Of a DNA stretch of 38,036 nucleotides, positions 7,238-15,735 are shown in pieces. The stretch is from Hyphomicrobiales bacterium (GTDB lineage Bacteria; Pseudomonadota; Alphaproteobacteria; Rhizobiales; Beijerinckiaceae), in contig UCBZ01000041.1 in the NCBI GenBank assembly GCA_900470775.1, positions 1 to 38,036 of the forward strand. The letters are read 5' to 3'. Below the pieces are notes generated by a model. It had not been told where the DNA came from and searched no databases. It saw only the letters and a list, made by a program, of their open reading frames with translations. The stretch's first letter is position 1. Each line of letters begins with the position of its first letter. The translations under genes and the position numbers were made by a program.

Positions 7238-9340
7238 TCAGCTTCGCTTGCGGCGCAGCAGCAGGCAGCCATCGGCCTGCATCACGGCTTCGCGCCCGGA
7301 TGTGATGATCGTGGTGGTCTCGCGCTCAGTGACGATGGCGGGGCCTGCGACCCTGTCTCCAGGCTGCATCCCGGCGCGTGCGACGATCGCCGCCGCGACG
7401 AAGGCACCGTCATGGGCCTCGAAGAGCGGGCGCCTGCCGGAGGCTGGCATGTCGCGGCCGCCGGCAACCCTGGCCACGGCCTGAACTGGCGGAACCGGCG
7501 AACTGGCCCGCAGCGACCAGCTCACGATCTCGACGTCGAGTCCGTCGATCAGCCGGTCGAAGAGCGCAACATAGGCCTCGTCGAAAAGCGTACGGAAGAC
7601 CGCGCCGCCATCCGCACCATAGTCGCGGATCTCGATCGCGACAGGGATCTCCCAGCCCTGGCCGACATAGCGCATATAGGCGACGCATTCGAGGATCGGC
7701 GTCACGTCAGGCGCTCCGGCATGGACGAAGCCCGACGCCTCCTGTGCCAGCTCGCCGAGCACGGCATTGACCTTGCCGGCGTCGAAGCGACTGAGCCGGA
7801 GATAGGCGCTGCGCACCGACTCGAAGCCGAAGGGCGCGCGCAGGAACCCGATCGCCGAGCCGACGCCGGCGCCGGGCGGCACCAGCAGATGGTCGATGCC
7901 GAGCTTGTCGCAGAGCCGCGCGGCATGCAGCGGCGCAGCGCCGCCAAAGGCGATCATGGTGAAGCCGGAGAGCTCCTTGCCGTTCTCGACCGCATGCATG
8001 CGGGCGGCGTTCGTCATGTTCTCATCGACGATCTCGCAGAGGCCGAAGGCGGCCGTCGTCTCGTCGACGCCGAGCTTCTCGCCGAGCGCGCTGTGCATTG
8101 CCTGCCGCGAAGCCTCGGTCGCGAGCTTGATCGTGCCCCCGGCGAAATCGTTGGGATCGATCTTGCCGAGCAGGAGGTCGGCATCGGTCACGGTCGGCCT
8201 GTCGCCGCCGCGGCCATAGCAGGCGGGGCCGGGCTCGGAGCCGGCGCTGTGCGGCCCGACGCGGATCTGCCGCATCGCATCGACGGTGGCGATCGAACCA
8301 CCGCCGGCGCCGATCTCGACCATCTCGATCACCGGGATCGAGATCGGCATGCCCGAGCCCTTCTTGAAGCGATAGGTTCGCGCGACCTCGAAGGTCTTGG
8401 CGGTCTTGGGCACCTGCTTCTCGATCAGGCAGATCTTCGCCGTGGTCCCGCCCATGTCGTAGGACAGCACGCGGTCGAGCCCGTGGCCGGCCGCGATATG
8501 GGCGGCGAAGATCGCGCCGCCGGCCGGGCCGGATTCGAGCAGCCGCACAGGGAATTCGGCAGCGCTCTCGACGCTGATAATGCCGCCGCCGGAATGCATC
8601 ATGAAGACCGGGCAGGCCGCGCCGGCCTCATGCAGCCGCTCGACCAGCCGGTTGAGGTAGGAGGCCATCAGCGGCTTCACATAGGCATTGGCGCAGACGG
8701 TGTTGAAGCGCTGGAACTCGCGCATCTGCGGCGAGACCTCTGACGAGATCGAGACCGACGGGCCTGATGCGCGCGCCAGCAGCGCCTCGCGCATCAGCCG
8801 CTCATGCGCGCCGTTGAGATAGGCATGCATGAAGCCGATCGCGACGCTCTCGTAGCCGCCCGCGACGATACGCTCGGCCAGCTCCTCGATGTCGCTTTGT
8901 GACGGCGCCTTGAGCACGCTGCCATCGGCGCCGATGCGCTCGTCCAGCACATGGCGATGGTTGCGCTCGACCAAGGGCGGCGGCAGCACGATGTCGAGGT
9001 CGTATTGCTCGAACCGGTTCTCGGTCCGCATCTCGATGACGTCGCGGAAGCCCTTCGTGGTGATGAAGGTGGTGCGCGCGCCCTTGCGCTCGATCAGCGC
9101 ATTGGTCGCCAGCGTCGTGCCGTGGATGATGATGTCGATCTCGCCCGGCGAGACGCCGGCGATCCCGGCCACCTGCAGCACGCCGTCGATGATCGCCTGC
9201 TCGGGATTGGCATAGGTGGTCAGGAGCTTGGTCGAATGCAGCTGCGTGCCGGTTTCCATGTCTCCGACTTCCATGACGATGTCGGTGAAGGTGCCTCCGA
9301 TATCGACCCCGACCCTGATCGGCTGCCCGTTGCGGCTCAT
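7238..9340 (-). CDS. hyuA: Hydantoinase A / oxoprolinase family subunit
   Basis: 700 aa. The N-terminal Hydant_A_N part starts RVGVDIGGTFTDIV (9-22), the first phosphate-binding motif of the actin-like ATPase fold. The central hydantoinase A domain includes IIHGTTLATNALIERKGA and SYDMGGTTAKICLIE (second phosphate motif), and the C-terminal region is normal. The subunit binds ATP and activates the ring amide for opening with HyuB. The usual length is about 690, so it is complete. It has an 86-bp upstream gap after the EEP gene, enough for its own promoter, with GGAG about 10 nt before the ATG. Alternatives in the same fold are 5-oxoprolinase and caprolactamase. Confidence 0.94.
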   Translation of the reverse strand: MSRNGQPIRVGVDIGGTFTDIVMEVGDMETGTQLHSTKLLTTYANPEQAIIDGVLQVAGIAGVSPGEIDIIIHGTTLATNALIERKGARTTFITTKGFRDVIEMRTENRFEQYDLDIVLPPPLVERNHRHVLDERIGADGSVLKAPSQSDIEELAERIVAGGYESVAIGFMHAYLNGAHERLMREALLARASGPSVSISSEVSPQMREFQRFNTVCANAYVKPLMASYLNRLVERLHEAGAACPVFMMHSGGGIISVESAAEFPVRLLESGPAGGAIFAAHIAAGHGLDRVLSYDMGGTTAKICLIEKQVPKTAKTFEVARTYRFKKGSGMPISIPVIEMVEIGAGGGSIATVDAMRQIRVGPHSAGSEPGPACYGRGGDRPTVTDADLLLGKIDPNDFAGGTIKLATEASRQAMHSALGEKLGVDETTAAFGLCEIVDENMTNAARMHAVENGKELSGFTMIAFGGAAPLHAARLCDKLGIDHLLVPPGAGVGSAIGFLRAPFGFESVRSAYLRLSRFDAGKVNAVLGELAQEASGFVHAGAPDVTPILECVAYMRYVGQGWEIPVAIEIRDYGADGGAVFRTLFDEAYVALFDRLIDGLDVEIVSWSLRASSPVPPVQAVARVAGGRDMPASGRRPLFEAHDGAFVAAAIVARAGMQPGDRVAGPAIVTERETTTIITSGREAVMQADGCLLLRRKRS

Positions 9341-9393
9341 CGTCTGACATCTCCGGAAGAATGCTTTGAGGCCCCGAGTTCAGGGCGCCTGGC

Positions 9394-9422
9394 AGTGGGC
9401 TAGGGCAAGTGGGCTGGGGGCA
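9394..9422. repeat. Short imperfect tandem repeat upstream of hyuA
   Basis: Two near-identical units, AGTGGGCTAGGGCA (9394-9407) and AGTGGGCTGGGGGCA (9408-9422), lie in the gap between the EEP gene and hyuA. With two units only, this could be chance in GC-rich DNA, or a paired regulator site. Confidence 0.35.
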
Positions 9423-9426
9423 GCGG

Positions 9427-10149
9427 TCAGGCTGCACTTTCCAGGCCGAGCTGGCAGCCCGCGATGTCGACGCGGGCCGTCAGGGGCAGGTGGTCCGATG
9501 CCTTTCGCGCCAGCGCGGAGTCATGCACGCACAGCTCGGAGATCAGCCCGTCCGGCCAGGCCAGGATGCGGTCCAGCGGCAGCATCGGGCGGCGCGACGG
9601 GAAGCTGGCCGGCGGCCTCATATTGGTGAAGTGGGGTGCGAGCACATCGAGCGCCGACCTGCGGCTGCGCCGCCATTCGTTGAAGTCGCCGAGCAGGATC
9701 GTCGGCATCGGCGCGAGTTCGAGGAAGGCGTGCAGCAGCGCGGTGGCCTGGTCGATCCGCGAGCGGCGCAACAGGCCGAGATGGGCGGCGATGACGCGAA
9801 ACTTGCCCTCGCCGAGATCGAGTTCGGCAACGACCGCGCCGCGCGGCTCGATCCCCGGCAGCTTCAGGCGGAAGCGCCGATACGACAGCGGCTCGCCGCG
9901 CACGAGAAGCGCGTTGCCATGCCAGCCATGACCATCGACGACATCGGACTGGACGAGCAGGTGCAGCCCGGTCTCGCGCAGGATGGCGGCAGGATCGAGC
10001 AGGCCGGTGCGCTGGCCGAAGCGGCGATCGACCTCCTGCAGCGCCACCAGATCGGCGCCGATCTCGGCGAGGACGGAGACGATCCGGTCGGGCCGGACGC
10101 GTCGGTCGGTGCCGCGGCATTTGTGGATGTTATAGGATGCGACCTTCAC
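9427..10149 (-). CDS. Endonuclease/exonuclease/phosphatase (EEP) family protein
   Basis: 240 aa. It has the four-layer DNase I-like fold of Mg-dependent phosphodiesterases. Motifs in order are MKVASYNIHKC (1-11), ALQEVD (Glu metal ligand), VIAAHLGLLRRSR (His), ILLGDFNEW (Asp/Asn) and SDHLPL near the C-terminus. No signal peptide is visible, so it is probably cytosolic. It lies 19 bp after the phospholipase D gene and is likely co-transcribed with it. EEP proteins next to cardiolipin-synthase-type PLDs are common, and a phospholipid head-group or phosphodiester role is possible. Nuclease versus lipid-phosphatase activity cannot be resolved here. Confidence 0.9.
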   Translation of the reverse strand: MKVASYNIHKCRGTDRRVRPDRIVSVLAEIGADLVALQEVDRRFGQRTGLLDPAAILRETGLHLLVQSDVVDGHGWHGNALLVRGEPLSYRRFRLKLPGIEPRGAVVAELDLGEGKFRVIAAHLGLLRRSRIDQATALLHAFLELAPMPTILLGDFNEWRRSRRSALDVLAPHFTNMRPPASFPSRRPMLPLDRILAWPDGLISELCVHDSALARKASDHLPLTARVDIAGCQLGLESAA

Positions 10150-10168
10150 GCGACCTCGCTCGTCGATA

Positions 10169-11596
10169 TCAAAGATATGGCATCAGCAGCCGGGCCGCCG
10201 CATCACGAATTTTCACGATTGGCCAGCGTGCGTCGATCTGTTCCAGCGTGACGGCATCGCCGCGCTTGCCGTCGATGATGCCGTTAAGCCGTTTGGCCAG
10301 TTCCTGATCATAGAACTCCATGGTGATTTCGAAGTTCAGCCGCAGGCTGCGTGCATCCCAGTTCGCGCTGCCGATCAGGCTCCAGGATTCGTCGACCGTT
10401 GCCAGCTTCGAATGGTCGAAGGGCTGTGGTGAGCGCCAGACATGGCAGCCGACCTTGAGCAGCGGCCGGATATGCGCCTGCATCGCCCAACCCATCAGGC
10501 GATGGTTGTTGACGGCCGGGATGACGACATGGACCGCGACGCCCCGCAGCGCCGCAAGCTGGAGCGCGGTCAGCACCTGCTCGTCGGGCAGAAAGTAAGG
10601 CGTCGCGATCCGAATCGACGCCGAGGCGGAGTTGATCGCCGACAGCAGGACGAGCATGAGCTGATCGACGCTCTGGTCGGGGCCTGACGAGATCACCCGC
10701 GCCGGCGCATCGCCCTCGCGATGTTCGGCCGGAAACCAGGACGGGCCTTCCAGAGTCTCGGATGTCGAGAAGGCCCAGTCGTCCTGGAAGCTCTCGGCGA
10801 CCTGCTTCACGACCGGGCCTTCGATCATGAAGTGAATGTCGCGCACGCGGTCTCTCGGGATCGTCGCGCGCAGATTGTCGGCACCGATATTGAGCCCGCC
10901 GAGGAACGCCGTCTCGCCGTCGATGAGGAGGATCTTCTTGTGCAGCCGCAGATCGAGCAGCGGCATCTTCCACGGCAGCAGGGAGTGCAGATAGCGGGCG
11001 GTGGGAACACCCTCCAGCCGCAGCCGGTGATAGGCCCGCGAGAACAGGAAGCCGCCGCCGAACCCGTCGATCAGCACCCGCACGGCGACGCCGCGGCGAT
11101 GGGCGCGAACGAGCGCGTCGATAAAGCGAAGCCCGACCTCGTCCGTCCGGAAGATGAAGGTCGAGAGCGCGACACTGGTCTGGGCGCCGTCGATCGCGGC
11201 CAGCATGCGTGGATAGGCCTCGTCGCCGCAATCCAGCACCGCCGCCACCTTGCCCGATGCGATGCCGGAGCGGATGATCCGGCCGACGGCGGTCTGAAGG
11301 CTGCCGGCCGGTTCACCGGCGGTGGCGCCAGGTTGACCCGGGAAGCCGCCACCGCCGGCGACGCCGCGCAGGCGTATCGCGCGGCGCTTCACCCGGTTGA
11401 TCCCGAAGCCGAAATAGAGGATCGGCCCGAAGAACGGCGAGAGCCAGGCCAGCCCGATCCAGCCGATCGCGGCCGGCACGTCGCGTTTGCGGATCAGGGC
11501 GTGGATCGTCACCGTGCCGGCAGTGACGATGTGCAGCGTCGTCAGCAGCAGCGGGCCATGATCGGCAAGGCTCATGAGCGGCGCGGTGAGGTCCAT
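10169..11596 (-). CDS. Phospholipase D-like protein, cardiolipin synthase type
   Basis: 475 aa. Two N-terminal membrane segments (about 15-34 and 43-66) precede two PLD domains with intact HxKx4D motifs: His219/Lys221/Asp226 (LHKKILLIDG) and His395/Lys397/Asp402 (DHSKLATVDE). Length and layout fit cardiolipin synthase, which condenses two phosphatidylglycerols at the inner membrane. Gly-rich GVAGGGGFPGQPG (78-90) is a linker. No clear Shine-Dalgarno precedes the ATG at 11596; an alternative ATG at 11575 lacks one too. It is followed 19 bp later by the EEP gene. A phosphatidyltransferase or phospholipase with another head group is the main alternative. Confidence 0.9.
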   Translation of the reverse strand: MDLTAPLMSLADHGPLLLTTLHIVTAGTVTIHALIRKRDVPAAIGWIGLAWLSPFFGPILYFGFGINRVKRRAIRLRGVAGGGGFPGQPGATAGEPAGSLQTAVGRIIRSGIASGKVAAVLDCGDEAYPRMLAAIDGAQTSVALSTFIFRTDEVGLRFIDALVRAHRRGVAVRVLIDGFGGGFLFSRAYHRLRLEGVPTARYLHSLLPWKMPLLDLRLHKKILLIDGETAFLGGLNIGADNLRATIPRDRVRDIHFMIEGPVVKQVAESFQDDWAFSTSETLEGPSWFPAEHREGDAPARVISSGPDQSVDQLMLVLLSAINSASASIRIATPYFLPDEQVLTALQLAALRGVAVHVVIPAVNNHRLMGWAMQAHIRPLLKVGCHVWRSPQPFDHSKLATVDESWSLIGSANWDARSLRLNFEITMEFYDQELAKRLNGIIDGKRGDAVTLEQIDARWPIVKIRDAAARLLMPYL

Positions 11597-11665
11597 GAGG
11601 GTTCGGACTTACAATGAAGCACGGCGCTTTGACATCCGGCAAAGTCGGCCTTTAGGGAGGCCCGA

Positions 11666-12277
11666 TCAGGCGGCGGCGATGTTCCAGTGGGCGATGACGC
11701 GGTTCTCCGGATGGCCGGGATCGTAGCCCAGCACGCCGTAGCAGGCCGTGCCGAGCAGCAGGTTCTGCACGGCCGTGAGGTCGAGGCCGATCCAGCGTGC
11801 CGCGAGGCAGCGGCCGAAATGCCCATGTGTGAACACGGCGACATTGCCCGTCAGCGCTGACAAAAAGCCCACAAGCCGGTCTGCGCGCGCCGCGATCTGG
11901 GCCGGCGACTCGCCGTTGGGACAGCCGTCGCGGACGATGCTCCAGCCAGGTCGCCGGGCACGGATTTCAACCGAGCGCAGGCCTTCATAATCGCCATAAT
12001 CCCACTCGGCGAGATCGGGCTCGACCGCGACCGCCGCGCCGAGCCCGACCAGTGCCGCTGTTTGGCGCGCGCGCTGGCGCGGGCTGGCCAGCACATGCGA
12101 AAACGCCAGCCCCCGAAACGAGGCCTCGAGTGCCCGAGCTTCGTCCTCGCCCCGGGGCGTCAGCGGGATATCGGTGCGGCCGGTATGTTGCCCCGACAGC
12201 GACCATTCGGTCTGGCCATGCCGGACCAAATAGATCTGCAAGGGGGAGGCGGGCTCGCGAGCATCGCTATTCGTCAT
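11666..12277 (-). CDS. Histidine phosphatase family protein (phosphoglycerate mutase-like)
   Basis: 203 aa. The catalytic RHG is at 19-21 (YLVRHGQTEWS), the second conserved Arg is in SPRQRARQTA, the acid is in EWDYGDYEG (91-99) and the second His is 151 (FTHGHFGR). All active-site residues are present, so it should be an active phosphomonoesterase acting through a phospho-His. Substrates in this family range from sugar phosphates to cobalamin precursors and cannot be told by sequence. It lies 69 bp upstream of the PLD gene on the same strand and is divergent from the small gene at 12434. Confidence 0.92.
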   Translation of the reverse strand: MTNSDAREPASPLQIYLVRHGQTEWSLSGQHTGRTDIPLTPRGEDEARALEASFRGLAFSHVLASPRQRARQTAALVGLGAAVAVEPDLAEWDYGDYEGLRSVEIRARRPGWSIVRDGCPNGESPAQIAARADRLVGFLSALTGNVAVFTHGHFGRCLAARWIGLDLTAVQNLLLGTACYGVLGYDPGHPENRVIAHWNIAAA

Positions 12278-12433
12278 CTGATCGCTGTTCTCGCGCCACC
12301 TGCTGAGTCCGCGCCGATGGTAGAGCTTTGTTCGCCCGCCTCAAGCCGGGGCGATGCATGAGGGTTCGCGTGGCAGCGCGCGACGCTCGTCTGTCGTATA
12401 GCTCCTGCTCCTGCATCGAGTCGCGAGACGCCC

Positions 12434-12646
12434 ATGCCCAAACTCTGCAAGTTCACCTCCCCCGCCGACGGCAAGCCCGTCTACGTCAATCCGCTCCTGG
12501 TCAGCGTCGTCTATACCTTCAAGGGCGAGCCGCCGGATACGATCATCGCGTTCGGCAAGGATTTCATGCTCGGCGTCGCCGAAAGTCTGGACGAGACCGT
12601 CAGCCGCCTCGACAAGGCCATTGCGGACCAGGCCTCGGAAAGCTGA
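12434..12646 (+). CDS. Small FlbD-like hypothetical protein
   Basis: 70 aa, no membrane segment. The pattern YVNPLLVSVVY, then PPDTIIAFGKDFMLGV, then ESLDETVSRLDKA resembles the FlbD family (x-INPDLI-x, PDT-x-I-x-L, x-V-x-ES-x-EEV), a short beta-rich fold with a C-terminal helix. FlbD proteins are usually found in flagellar clusters, and no flagellar gene is nearby, so I do not assign a flagellar role. It is an isolated gene between the histidine phosphatase (divergent) and a convergent GntR regulator. Only weak ribosome-binding signal precedes the ATG. Codon choice fits its neighbours, so it is likely real. The FlbD link is pattern-based inference. Confidence 0.65.
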   Translation: MPKLCKFTSPADGKPVYVNPLLVSVVYTFKGEPPDTIIAFGKDFMLGVAESLDETVSRLDKAIADQASES

Positions 12647-12670
12647 GAGCCGGCGCCCTGCCGCGGCCGG

Positions 12671-13336
12671 TCAGAGCACCTCGCGAACCCGCAGCAGCGT
12701 CGAGTCCATGTGGATTCCGATGATCCGGCTCAGCTCTGTGGCATCGCGCTTCAGCAAAGCCGCCATCATCTCCTCATGTTCGGCTACGGCGCCGGCCCAT
12801 TTGACCGGCCCCTCATTGCCGACGAAGCGCAGGCGCTTGATCCGCGCTTGCAGGGTCGCGTGCATCTCCATCAGTGCCGCATTGCCCGACGCTGCCACGA
12901 TCGCGCTGTGAATGTCCTGGTTGAGCTTGAAGTACTCCAGCCGGCTGCGGGTCTCGTAGAGCACCATCATCTGCCGATGCATGGCATGGATCGCTTCGAT
13001 CGTGGCATCGCTCGCCTGCTCGCAGGCGATCTTTCCGCCGAGCTGCTCCAGCGTCTTGAGCACCTCCAGGATGTCGGCGAGATCCTGCGCCGAGAAACGA
13101 CGCACGATGGCGCCCTTGGCCGGAAGGATCTCGACCAGGCCTTCGCTGGCGAGCGTCTTGATCGCTTCGCGCAACGGCGTCCGGGAGACACCGAGCTGGG
13201 CACCGACCAGACCCTCGTTGATGCGCTGGCCAGGGGCGAGACGCGCCTCGATGATCATGTCGCGCAGCCGCTCCAGCACCTCGTCATGCAGGGTCCGGCG
13301 CGTGATCCGGGGATAGTCGATCGCAGGCTCGCTCAT
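12671..13336 (-). CDS. GntR family (FCD) transcriptional regulator
   Basis: 221 aa. The winged helix is at about 15-80: LHDEVLERLRDMIIEARLAPGQRINE, then GVSRTPLREAIKTLASEGLVE and the wing PAKGAIVRR. The FCD domain (about 85-212) has His143 (LNQDIHSAIV) and further His in AEHEEMM and GIHMDS. GGAG lies 7 nt before the ATG. It is divergent from pdxA-tctC-tctB-tctA with a 280-bp gap holding a strong inverted repeat (13536-13553), so it is the likely repressor of that uptake and oxidation operon. The ligand is probably the transported acid or its oxidation product. Confidence 0.93.
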   Translation of the reverse strand: MSEPAIDYPRITRRTLHDEVLERLRDMIIEARLAPGQRINEGLVGAQLGVSRTPLREAIKTLASEGLVEILPAKGAIVRRFSAQDLADILEVLKTLEQLGGKIACEQASDATIEAIHAMHRQMMVLYETRSRLEYFKLNQDIHSAIVAASGNAALMEMHATLQARIKRLRFVGNEGPVKWAGAVAEHEEMMAALLKRDATELSRIIGIHMDSTLLRVREVL

Positions 13337-13535
13337 CGCTGCTCCACCAGGGCTGTGTCCGTGCCGGTTACGGCACGCGGACCCGGCGCTGTCAAACCGA
13401 CGGCCACGAAAGCGCTCCCGGCGGCCCCGGCGCTGATGCTCGCGTCATGCGCGTGGGAGTTTATGGTTTCGTCTACCCGCATCGTGACTGCCTTGGCGAC
13501 TCCATGCCTTTCCGGCATGCCTATACCACGGTGAT

Positions 13536-13553
13536 TATGCTGCATACAGCATA
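13536..13553. promoter_or_regulatory. Inverted-repeat operator candidate upstream of the pdxA-like gene
   Basis: A perfect inverted repeat TATGCTG-CATA-CAGCATA lies 63 bp before the pdxA-like start in AT-richer DNA. Size and symmetry suit a GntR/FCD dimer, and the adjacent regulator (12671-13336) is the obvious candidate. A weak downstream promoter may be TTGTGA (13555-13560), 17 nt, TAGCCA. A second small palindrome GGCATGCC lies at 13514-13521. The rest of the 280-bp gap shows no gene. Confidence 0.55.
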
Positions 13554-13616
13554 CTTGTGAGCTGCGGGGCCCTGTGCTAGCCAGAGGTCAGCAGAGCCAG
13601 TCAGCGGAGCAGGGCT

Positions 13617-14651
13617 ATGGACAATCGGGCGCAGAACGAGTTGCCGGTGATTGCCGTCGCGATGGGCGATCCTTCGGGCATCAGCCCGGAGCTGACCGCG
13701 CGCATCCTTGCCGAGCCCGATCTGCGCGCGGCGGCGCGTTACGTCGTCTTCGGCGACGCGCGCCTGCTCGAACTTGGTATCAACGATGGTGCGGTCGATC
13801 CGCAGGTACGCGTCATCCGTGAGGGCGATGCCCTTCCGCTTGGCGACAAGCCTGTCTTCATCGATCTCGGCAACCATGATCCGGCGGATCTGCAGCGCGG
13901 CACGGCGACGCTCGCCGGCGGCAAGGCCGCGACCGACAATTTCCGCCATGCCTTGCAGTTCGCTGCCTCGGGCAAGGCCGATGCCGTCTTCTTCACGCCC
14001 TTCAATAAGGCGGCGATGCGCTTCGCCTATCCCGGCTATGACGACGAGATCCGCTTCGTGCGCGACGCTATCGGCTTCGAAGGGCCTGCGAGCGAATTCA
14101 ACATCCTGGACAAGCTCTGGAATGCGCGGGTGACATCGCATATCCCGCTCTCGGAGGTGGCCGCCAACATCACGCAGGAGCGCATCCTGCGGGCGTTGAC
14201 GCTGGCCGACGCCAATCTGCGTCTGGCCGGCTTCGACCCGCCGCGCATCGCGGTTGCGGGCATCAATCCCCATGCCGGCGACGGTGGCAATTTCGGCCGC
14301 GACGAGATCGAGACCATCGAGCCCGCGGTCAAGGCAGCCAAGGCGAAAGGCTTCACCGTCGAGGGACCGTTCCCCTCCGATACGGTGTTCCTGCGCGCCC
14401 GGAACGGCGATTTCGACGCGGTTCTGACGATGTATCACGACCAGGGCCAGATCGCGATGAAGCTGATCGGCTTCGACAGCGGCGTCACCCTGATCGGCGG
14501 CTTCCCGTTCCCGATCTGCACGCCGGCCCATGGCACCGCCTATGAGATCGCAGGCCGAGGCGTCGCCAATCTCGGCGCCACCCGCGCCGCGCTCGCGCTC
14601 GCCATCAAGATGGCCCAGGACGGCAAGGCGAGGGCCAAGGCCGCCGCCTGA
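13617..14651 (+). CDS. PdxA family dehydrogenase with altered substrate pocket
   Basis: 344 aa. The PdxA fold oxidizes an alcohol next to a carboxylate with NAD(P), followed by decarboxylation. Metal ligands are conserved: His175 (VTSHIPL), His219 (GINPHAGDGG) and His274 (MYHDQG). The E. coli PdxA substrate pair His-Thr in 'TGHTE' is replaced here by 'GYDDE' (140-144), and the Asn and Arg of 'GVNITLGLPFIR' become Thr and Ile ('GVTLIGGFPFPI'). Phosphate binding thus looks lost, so vitamin B6 synthesis is unlikely. Relatives include 4-phospho-D-threonate dehydrogenase PdxA2 and the terephthalate-diol dehydrogenase TphB, but no DUF1537 kinase or dioxygenase is near. It is first in an operon with a TctCBA importer, so it probably oxidizes the imported acid. 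Confidence 0.88.
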   Translation: MDNRAQNELPVIAVAMGDPSGISPELTARILAEPDLRAAARYVVFGDARLLELGINDGAVDPQVRVIREGDALPLGDKPVFIDLGNHDPADLQRGTATLAGGKAATDNFRHALQFAASGKADAVFFTPFNKAAMRFAYPGYDDEIRFVRDAIGFEGPASEFNILDKLWNARVTSHIPLSEVAANITQERILRALTLADANLRLAGFDPPRIAVAGINPHAGDGGNFGRDEIETIEPAVKAAKAKGFTVEGPFPSDTVFLRARNGDFDAVLTMYHDQGQIAMKLIGFDSGVTLIGGFPFPICTPAHGTAYEIAGRGVANLGATRAALALAIKMAQDGKARAKAAA

Positions 14652-14671
14652 CGCCAGAACGTTCTTTCAAA

Positions 14672-14692
14672 GACCGCCGCTCGAGAGCGGTC
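14672..14692 (+). other. Intercistronic hairpin between the pdxA-like gene and tctC
   Basis: GACCGC (14672-14677) pairs with GCGGTC (14687-14692); an alternative pairing uses CCGCTC-GA-GAGCGG. It is followed by GCGAAAAA, without a T-run on the coding strand. It lies just upstream of the tctC Shine-Dalgarno (AGGGAG, 14711-14716) and could protect the 5' end of a processed tctC message. Confidence 0.45.
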
Positions 14693-14724
14693 GCGAAAAA
14701 CCAATCCTTCAGGGAGTAAAACGC

Positions 14725-15720
14725 ATGAAGACCATCAGCATCACAGCCGCACTCGCCGGCGCCTTCGCGCTTGGCGCCACCAGCGCGGCACAGGCCTGGC
14801 AGCCCACCAAGCCCGTCGAATTCGTCGTCACCTCGGGGGCCGGCGGCGGTACCGACAACTTCGCCCGCATGATCCAGTCGATCATCAGCAAGCACAAGCT
14901 GATCGACCAGCCGATCGTTGTGGTGAACAAGGGCGGCGGCTCAGGCGCCGAGGGCTATGTCTACGGCAAGGGCGCCAAGGGCGATCCCAACCGCGTCATC
15001 TTCGGCACCAACAACGCCTATCTGCTGCCCTATGTCGCCAAGCTCGGCTACAAGTACAGCGATCTGACCCCGGTCGCCGGTCTCGCGCTCGACGAGTTCC
15101 TGCTCTGGGTCAAGGGCGATGCGCCCTATGCCGACGCCAAGGCCTATCTCGATGCCGTCAAGGCCAAGCCGATGGGCTTCAAGATGGGCGGCAGCCAGTC
15201 GAAGGACACCGACCAGACCTTGACCTCGATGATCCAGGACGCGACCGGCGTGAAATGGATCTATGTCCCGTTCCAGGGCGGCAGCGCGGCGGCCGTGCAA
15301 CTCGCCGGCGGCCATATCGACTCCAACGTCAACAATCCCAACGAGAATATCGGCCAGTGGAAGGCCGGGCAGGTCAAGCCGCTCTGCGTCTTCTCGCCCG
15401 TGCGGCTCGCCAAGAGCGATCCGGTCTTCGAGGGCAAGGGCTGGGGCGACATCCCGACCTGCAAGGAAGCCGGCCTGCCGCTGGAGACCTTCCAGATGCC
15501 GCGCACCGTCTGGCTGCCGGCCGAAGTCCCGGCCGACGCCGTCGCCTTCTACGCCGACGTGTTGGAGAAGGTCTCCAAGACGCCGGAATGGCAGGAGTTC
15601 GTGGGTCGCACCGCGCAGACGGCCAAGTTCATGAAAGGCCAAGACCTGGCTGACTTCGTCGCCAAGGATGACGCCGCCAACAAGAAGGTCTTCGAGAACG
15701 AAGGCTGGGTCGCGAAGTAA
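14725..15720 (+). CDS. tctC: Tripartite tricarboxylate transporter substrate-binding protein TctC
   Basis: 331 aa, periplasmic. The signal peptide is about 1-24 (MKTISITAALAGAFALG, then AAQA before WQPTKP). The mature start QPTKPVEFVVTSGAGGGTDN fits the Bug/TctC family, though it belongs to a branch more divergent than the 2028-3002 protein (no YPxKP, two Cys residues in the C-lobe). The ATG at 14725 is chosen for its AGGGAG 9 nt upstream and the signal peptide; upstream in-frame sequence overlaps pdxA and is not coding. It is cognate to the TctB and TctA downstream and separated from them by repeat B. Confidence 0.94.
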   Translation: MKTISITAALAGAFALGATSAAQAWQPTKPVEFVVTSGAGGGTDNFARMIQSIISKHKLIDQPIVVVNKGGGSGAEGYVYGKGAKGDPNRVIFGTNNAYLLPYVAKLGYKYSDLTPVAGLALDEFLLWVKGDAPYADAKAYLDAVKAKPMGFKMGGSQSKDTDQTLTSMIQDATGVKWIYVPFQGGSAAAVQLAGGHIDSNVNNPNENIGQWKAGQVKPLCVFSPVRLAKSDPVFEGKGWGDIPTCKEAGLPLETFQMPRTVWLPAEVPADAVAFYADVLEKVSKTPEWQEFVGRTAQTAKFMKGQDLADFVAKDDAANKKVFENEGWVAK

Positions 15721-15735
15721 GTACCCCAACCTCCA

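Noticed and set aside
5709..7484. A 591-codon plus-strand open frame opposite hyuB and the hyuA end
   Set aside because: Antisense to hyuB with repetitive acidic/basic composition and no domain.
13333..13545. A 70-codon minus-strand frame in the regulator/pdxA gap
   Set aside because: No ribosome-binding site, no family pattern, overlaps the operator palindrome and the regulator start.
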